Source: an uncultured SAR86 cluster bacterium
Lineage (GTDB): Bacteria; Pseudomonadota; Gammaproteobacteria; Magnimaribacterales; Magnimaribacteraceae
DNA: 64,000 nucleotides
Reading direction: 5' to 3'
NCBI GenBank assembly: GCA_902574355.1
Contig: CACGNN010000001.1
Coordinates: 62,001 to 126,000 of the forward strand
The notes beneath the pieces were generated by a model. It saw nothing but the letters and a program-made list of their open reading frames with translations, was not told the origin of the DNA and ran no database searches. Positions 59,609-64,000 of this stretch are shown here, one piece after another. Every line of letters begins with the position of its first letter. Position 1 is the first letter of the stretch. Position numbers and translations under genes: made by a program.

Positions 59609-60924
59609 GAGGTTAGTTTTATATCTACATAAGCCTCTGCTCTTAGTTCTATAAGAGTACTTTGTAGTTCTTGATCAAATTTTCTTTTAAAAATTATTTG
59701 ATAGGCTCTATTTTTTTGTTCTTCTTGACTTACGTCCTCATTTCTTCGATCCATGACCTCAATGATATGCCATCCAAAAGAAGACTTAATAGGTTCGGAT
59801 AGCTGACCTATTTCAGTTGCATTTAAAGTCATTTCAAATGCAGGATCATAATCTCCAGGATTACTCCAACCCAACTCACCCCCGTCCATTTTTGACCCAG
59901 GATCCTCAGAGAATTGTCGGGCAAGTTGTTTAAAATCTTCTCCTTCTTTTAATCTCTTGTAGATATCATTGATAAGCACTTCAGCTTGATTCTCTGTTCT
60001 TATTTCAGAGGGCTGGACAAGAATATGCCTTGCTAGAGTTTGATCAAGGAATTTAACAGTATTTCCTCTTTTATCAGTTAATTTAAGTATGTGGAACCCA
60101 GCTCCACTCCTTACTGGTTGCGCTACTTCTCCAACTGTTAGTCCTGATACTACTTCAGCAAAAAGACTTGGTAATTCTGCGGATGTTCTCCAGCCAAGGA
60201 AACCACCCTCCAGAGCCTTTTGTCCTGCAGAGTAAGATGCGGCAAGCTTTTCAAAACTTTCTCCATTTTCAAGTCTTTCTAATAATGAAACTGCTTCATT
60301 TTCTATCGCTTCTATTTCTATTTCCGATAAACCACTTTTAACAGATAGGAGGATATGTTGAACATTGTATTGCTCGGCTAGCTGAGTTCTGCCTTCTTCG
60401 GAATTAATAAAATTTTCGAGTTCCTGTTCAGAGATATCTATCTTTGCTCCAACCTTACCTCTTTGCACTCTTTGGATTATTAGTTCTTTCTTTATAGTAT
60501 CCCTGAAGGATTTGTAAGAAGTTCCTTCTGCCTCTAGCTTCAGTCTGAATTCTTCCAAACTGAGATTATTTTGTGATGAAACCCTGGAAAGAGTTTGATT
60601 GAGCTCTGAATCACTAATTTTTATGCCGGCCCTGTCCGCTAGCTGAAGCTGTATTTCTTCAATGATTAATCTATCTAAAACTTGCTCTTCCAAGAGGTTT
60701 AAAGGAGGCAGTTCGGCTTTATCATTTTTTAATCTTATAAGTATTTCTTCAACTCTAGAATTTAGTTGAGATTCCATAATTACGCCTGAATCTACAACAG
60801 CTACGACTCTATCGATCAACTCAATTTTCGTATAAGTATTTGTAGATATCAGAAAACCTAGCAGGATAAAGACTATCCTTTTCTTAATTGAAATCTTGAT
60901 TAAAAGTTTTTTTGTTAGATCCAT
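59605..60924 (-). CDS. surA: Periplasmic chaperone/PPIase SurA
   Basis: A 439-aa outer-membrane-protein chaperone. A hydrophobic signal (about residues 17-31) precedes the SurA N domain (LIDRVVAVVDSGVIMESQLNSR), followed by two parvulin domains starting near VQHILLSV (about 185) and ARHILVQPSEI (about 290). LptD, encoded just upstream, is a known client of SurA, so the operon pairs client and chaperone. Confidence 0.95.
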   Translation of the reverse strand: MDLTKKLLIKISIKKRIVFILLGFLISTNTYTKIELIDRVVAVVDSGVIMESQLNSRVEEILIRLKNDKAELPPLNLLEEQVLDRLIIEEIQLQLADRAGIKISDSELNQTLSRVSSQNNLSLEEFRLKLEAEGTSYKSFRDTIKKELIIQRVQRGKVGAKIDISEQELENFINSEEGRTQLAEQYNVQHILLSVKSGLSEIEIEAIENEAVSLLERLENGESFEKLAASYSAGQKALEGGFLGWRTSAELPSLFAEVVSGLTVGEVAQPVRSGAGFHILKLTDKRGNTVKFLDQTLARHILVQPSEIRTENQAEVLINDIYKRLKEGEDFKQLARQFSEDPGSKMDGGELGWSNPGDYDPAFEMTLNATEIGQLSEPIKSSFGWHIIEVMDRRNEDVSQEEQKNRAYQIIFKRKFDQELQSTLIELRAEAYVDIKLTS

Positions 60925-60959
60925 ATTTACTATTGTCTTCTTTTTTCCAGTTGTTGCAA

Positions 60960-63173
60960 TTACTGAAATCGTCTAGAACTTAAAACTTCTGATAACCTCT
61001 TTCCAAATCTACCTAATTCAGTTAGCTCAAAGAATAAATAAATATTATCCCTTTCTCTTTCGGTAAAAGGACTATTTTCAATTAAATTAATATCTTCTTT
61101 ATTCATTCCAAAAAAAGGATAGTAATTTTGATCGAGCCATTTTCTTTTCATTAAGCCTAATTTTAAACAACAATTGGCATACTCTATGCCATAGGATAGA
61201 TCTCTTGAATAATTTTTTTCATAATCTCTAGAGATTTTTCCAAAGGCTAAAAATTTACTTGAAAGTTCCCACTGAGAAATTAGTTCAATTTGATTGATAG
61301 GCAATCCGTCATCAGACCAACCACTTATTAAATTAAGATATTTTGGGTCTCTCTTATATGTAGATCTTAATTGTATGTTTTTTCTTTCTTCTTTTTCATA
61401 AACGATTCCTAAACTTCCTCTAGATATTTTTTCCAAGTCAGAATCAAACTCTAATGAACTATTGATTTTCAGATGACTTGATATGTCGGCTTTGAACTCA
61501 GTAACAATAGAGGATTTTTTTGAACCCTTATTATTAAGACTATTTTCATTATCACGAAAGAATGCTCTTCCTAAAGAGAAATATCTTTCATTACTATTAC
61601 TGGCATTATAAAAATTATGTTCAAAACCAAGAATTAATCTATTCTGCTCTAAAAAAAAGTCTGAACCAGAGTACCAGTTCCTATTAAATAAAGTATCAAA
61701 GTTTAAATTTTGAAGTTTTGAATCTATCCCTTTCTCGTAATTATTTTCTCCATCAATGTAAACATACTTAAATATCGGAGTAAGACTATGGAATATATTT
61801 TTCGATTTCTTTTCCATATAAATTCTATAACTAAGTTCAGCCCAGTTGTATGAGTTGTCAATAGGATCCAATTTAGTTTGGTACTCTGTTTCTCTTCTTC
61901 CGGCTTTGAATGAAGTTAGAGAAGATCTATTACCTTTTTCAAATGATAATGAGGGTTCGATGTATATTCTCTTTACGTCTGTCTCTTTATTTAATGGATT
62001 AAATTTTTCATCAAATGAAAATTTCGCATAGTCGGTTACTAACCTTGCGGACATACCGAAGACATTTCCTTGATACTCAATATTCAAGCGAGGTTGAGTT
62101 TTATATTCATTGGAAGAAAAAGGATTTAAATTATGAAATTGCCTCAATCTACCTATTATTTTCAAATTTTTTGTATTGAGGCCGACGTTGAGATTTCTCT
62201 TCAAGAAATCCTTTTGTTGGGTTCCTAAGATATCATCATTTAAGTCTTCAAAGTATAGATTATCGCTTACGTGTTCGGTACTAATGCTGAGGTATAGGTT
62301 AGAGCCTAAATTTGTTTGACTGTTTACTTTTGTTGCCCATCTTTTTTTATTTTCTCCAGTTTGATCTAGAAACTTTCTATCATTTATAAAATATGAAAAT
62401 GCTATAAGACCCTCAGAATCTTGAGAAAGAAACCTTCCTTCGGAACTGATCCCGGATCCTCTTTTTTCTATATATCGTGGTGAGATTGTTAGATCGTAAT
62501 TTGGAGCTAAACTAAAAAAGTAAGGCACTGATAGATCTAGCCCATCTTTGCCTTGTTTGATAGAAGGTGCTAAAAATCCAGAGAATTTTTCTTTTCCTAT
62601 TGCTGTCCTCGCATAAGGCAAATAAAAGATTGGCGTCTCATTAACTTCAATTGTCACGTCATTAATAACAGCATTCTTTCTATCTTCAAGAATTGTTATT
62701 CTCTTAGAATTTAAATTCCAAGATAGATCTTCCTTTTTACAACTTGTAATTGAAATATTTAATAATTCTATATCGCCATTAAACTTGAGATTTATAAACT
62801 GAGCTTCGCCAAATCCTCTTTCCATAAAGTTAAAGCTAGAGCTTGAGAGGTAGAACTCATTATCAATAAAATCAGCTTCCATATTTTGAGCTTCAATAGA
62901 AAGGTTTTTAGATAAGGCCTTGATATTTCCTTCAAGCTGTATGGTTTGGTTTTCGCGGTCGTAAATTGCTTTATCTGACCATAATTGAACAATATCAGTT
63001 TTAATAACAACATTGCCCGTTAAACTAAGAATTTCCTTATCTAAGGATTCTATAACTTCTGCATCAATAGAATTTATCTTAAGAGTTTTGTCCTCATTTC
63101 CCTTCAAGAGGTTTGAAAAAATAATCATAGATGAAACGATTATTAATAAAATAAAGGAGCACTTTTTAGACAT
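60960..63173 (-). CDS. lptD: LPS-assembly outer-membrane protein LptD
   Basis: A 737-aa protein with an N-terminal signal peptide (about 1-24), an OstA/LptA-like jellyroll (INSIDAEVIESLDKEILSLTGNVVIKTDIVQLWSDKAIYD) and a long C-terminal beta-barrel of alternating strands. FYLPYARTAIGKEKFSGFLAPSI is the conserved LptD hinge. It inserts LPS into the outer leaflet with LptE. Cys residues are few (for example SCKKEDL and YANCCLKLG), consistent with the disulphide pattern. Start of the lptD-surA-pdxA-rsmA-apaH-cca run. Confidence 0.95.
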   Translation of the reverse strand: MSKKCSFILLIIVSSMIIFSNLLKGNEDKTLKINSIDAEVIESLDKEILSLTGNVVIKTDIVQLWSDKAIYDRENQTIQLEGNIKALSKNLSIEAQNMEADFIDNEFYLSSSSFNFMERGFGEAQFINLKFNGDIELLNISITSCKKEDLSWNLNSKRITILEDRKNAVINDVTIEVNETPIFYLPYARTAIGKEKFSGFLAPSIKQGKDGLDLSVPYFFSLAPNYDLTISPRYIEKRGSGISSEGRFLSQDSEGLIAFSYFINDRKFLDQTGENKKRWATKVNSQTNLGSNLYLSISTEHVSDNLYFEDLNDDILGTQQKDFLKRNLNVGLNTKNLKIIGRLRQFHNLNPFSSNEYKTQPRLNIEYQGNVFGMSARLVTDYAKFSFDEKFNPLNKETDVKRIYIEPSLSFEKGNRSSLTSFKAGRRETEYQTKLDPIDNSYNWAELSYRIYMEKKSKNIFHSLTPIFKYVYIDGENNYEKGIDSKLQNLNFDTLFNRNWYSGSDFFLEQNRLILGFEHNFYNASNSNERYFSLGRAFFRDNENSLNNKGSKKSSIVTEFKADISSHLKINSSLEFDSDLEKISRGSLGIVYEKEERKNIQLRSTYKRDPKYLNLISGWSDDGLPINQIELISQWELSSKFLAFGKISRDYEKNYSRDLSYGIEYANCCLKLGLMKRKWLDQNYYPFFGMNKEDINLIENSPFTERERDNIYLFFELTELGRFGKRLSEVLSSRRFQ

Positions 63174-63251
63174 AGTACAAATTAGAGTATTTTTGGTAGT
63201 GATTGTTCCATAAACTTGTTGAGATCATAAAGGAAGACCTCTTCAGATTAC

Positions 63252-63257
63252 TATAAT
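63252..63257 (+). promoter_or_regulatory. Candidate -10 box of amgK
   Basis: A perfect TATAAT lies so close to the first ATG (63261) that the transcript would begin near 63264, after that codon. The second in-frame ATG at 63270 would then be the real start, with a very short leader. No clear -35 element. Confidence 0.35.
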
Positions 63258-63260
63258 ATT

Positions 63261-64000
63261 ATGACAGAGATGAAAGATGACTTGTTAAATTGGGCCTTAT
63301 TGCAAGGATCAAGTTTAGGATTTAAAAATATTGAAAGCTTGCAGCCTCTAAGAGAGCAAGCAAGTCTGAGGCATTATTCCAGGATTCAGACCGATACAGG
63401 AACAAAAATAGGCGTGATATCTGAGCCCAATTCTAAACAAAATGAATTATTTGAGATTCATTCAAATTTTCTGAGAAAAAATGGCATTAAAGTACCCAAA
63501 GTAGAAGCTTCTGATCATCTTAAAGGTTTTATGATTTTAGAGGATTTCGGTGACAAAGTCGTTCAACTGGAAATAAATGAAGAAAATAAAGAGTTCCTTT
63601 TTAAAAAATCATTACAAAAAATCCATCAACTTCAAGAAATTAAACCACCTGCTGATCTCCTCAAGCTTACGCCGAAGATGTTGAAACAGCAAATGTGTCT
63701 TTTTGAGGAGTGGTTTTTTGTGGGTTTTTTAGAATTAGACTATTCTACTAATGATAAAAAAACGCTAGATGATAGTTGGGACCTAATAGCTAGAGAGTGT
63801 TCACAACAATCCCATGTAATGTGTCATTTTGATTTCGAATTCCGAAACCTTATGCTTTTAGAAAAAAATGAAATTGGAATATTAGATTTCCAAGATTTAT
63901 GCTTAGGACCTTATGCCATAGATCTTGTATCTATTTTAAAAGATATAGAAAATCCATTGAGTTATGAAGACTTACTAAATTATCTTAAATTCTATATGGA
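63261..64000 (+). CDS. amgK: N-acetylmuramate/GlcNAc kinase AmgK, C-terminus cut by window edge
   Basis: An open frame of 246 codons running off the right end. It is an aminoglycoside-phosphotransferase-fold kinase: the catalytic MCHFDFEFRNLML (HxDxxxxN) and metal-binding ILDFQDLCLGPYAIDLVSIL are typical of AmgK, which phosphorylates recycled amino sugars of peptidoglycan at C1. Position divergent from lptD is the conserved Pseudomonas-type arrangement, in which murU follows. The start may be ATG 63270 in view of the -10 box. About 90 residues are probably missing. Confidence 0.88.
   Translation, partial: MTEMKDDLLNWALLQGSSLGFKNIESLQPLREQASLRHYSRIQTDTGTKIGVISEPNSKQNELFEIHSNFLRKNGIKVPKVEASDHLKGFMILEDFGDKVVQLEINEENKEFLFKKSLQKIHQLQEIKPPADLLKLTPKMLKQQMCLFEEWFFVGFLELDYSTNDKKTLDDSWDLIARECSQQSHVMCHFDFEFRNLMLLEKNEIGILDFQDLCLGPYAIDLVSILKDIENPLSYEDLLNYLKFYM

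Noticed and set aside
1-64000. Assignment to SAR86 or another named marine clade
   Set aside because: Low GC, compaction and gene content are compatible, but without 16S rRNA or marker-gene comparison no lineage can be supported.
1-64000. CRISPR array, prophage or complete insertion sequence
   Set aside because: No regular repeat-spacer pattern, transposase, capsid or intact integrase gene was found on either strand.

Overview
The window is a continuous, AT-rich (roughly one-third GC by eye), very gene-dense chromosome segment from a streamlined, probably marine gammaproteobacterium. The gammaproteobacterial signal comes from gene order: gmk-rpoZ-spoT-ridA-recG, cmoA-cmoB, cca-apaH-rsmA-pdxA-surA-lptD divergent from amgK, rpsU divergent from tsaD, yggX-mutY, and rppH / TSUP / lgt / thyA. 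Marine life is suggested by a membrane pyrophosphatase with sodium-pump-like residues, sodium:solute symporters, phytanoyl-CoA dioxygenase-like enzymes and extreme compaction. A SAR86-like or similar low-GC lineage is possible, but I cannot assign a taxon from this window. I see no complete mobile element, no rRNA and no CRISPR array.

Layout. 1-3.6 kb (minus strand): thyA (partial), lgt, a VC_2705-type sodium:solute symporter with its small DUF4212 subunit, and a TSUP permease. 3.7-5.6 kb: NRDE/TANGO2 protein, rppH, HAD phosphatase. 5.6-9.9 kb: glycine cleavage operon gcvT-gcvH-gcvP. 10-14.3 kb: PF12897-type aminotransferase, FAD reductase with hspQ, ABM monooxygenase, zapE. 14.3-24.2 kb is the most accessory part: DUF1295 and YczE membrane proteins, MAPEG protein, two PhyH dioxygenases around a MATE exporter, three alpha/beta hydrolases in tandem, then six small unrecognised membrane, lipoprotein or secreted proteins ending at a tRNA-Phe gene. 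24.5-29.7 kb: yggX-mutY, hisB-hisH-hisA-hisF, gpmA, a membrane rhodanese. 29.7-36.4 kb: nitrogen-control block ntrC-ntrB and a type II (eukaryotic-type) glutamine synthetase behind a good NtrC-box candidate, then a DUF1249 protein, AlkA-like glycosylase, a DUF482 acyltransferase and ubiA. 36.4-42 kb: rubredoxin, dicarboxylate symporter, hppA, GNAT, cmoAB. 42-49.7 kb: recG, ridA, spoT, rpoZ, gmk, pyrE, ribE, yqeY, rpsU. 49.7-64 kb: tsaD-folB-folK, an inserted MFS/MaoC/MaoC/kinase cluster, folM-like SDR, cca, apaH, rsmA, pdxA, surA, lptD and the start of amgK.

The genes overlap heavily. All eleven convergent gene pairs meet with at most 13 bases between them, and five share a four-base two-way stop, so there is almost no room for intrinsic terminators. 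The clearest regulatory structure is around glutamine synthetase: an NtrC-like palindrome upstream and an 11-bp perfect hairpin between it and ntrB, reproducing the enteric glnA-glnL-glnG design around a different class of enzyme. The best places to look for undescribed biology are the small-protein cluster beside tRNA-Phe (22.4-24.2 kb) and the MFS/MaoC/MaoC/ACAD10-like-kinase cluster (51.6-55.2 kb).
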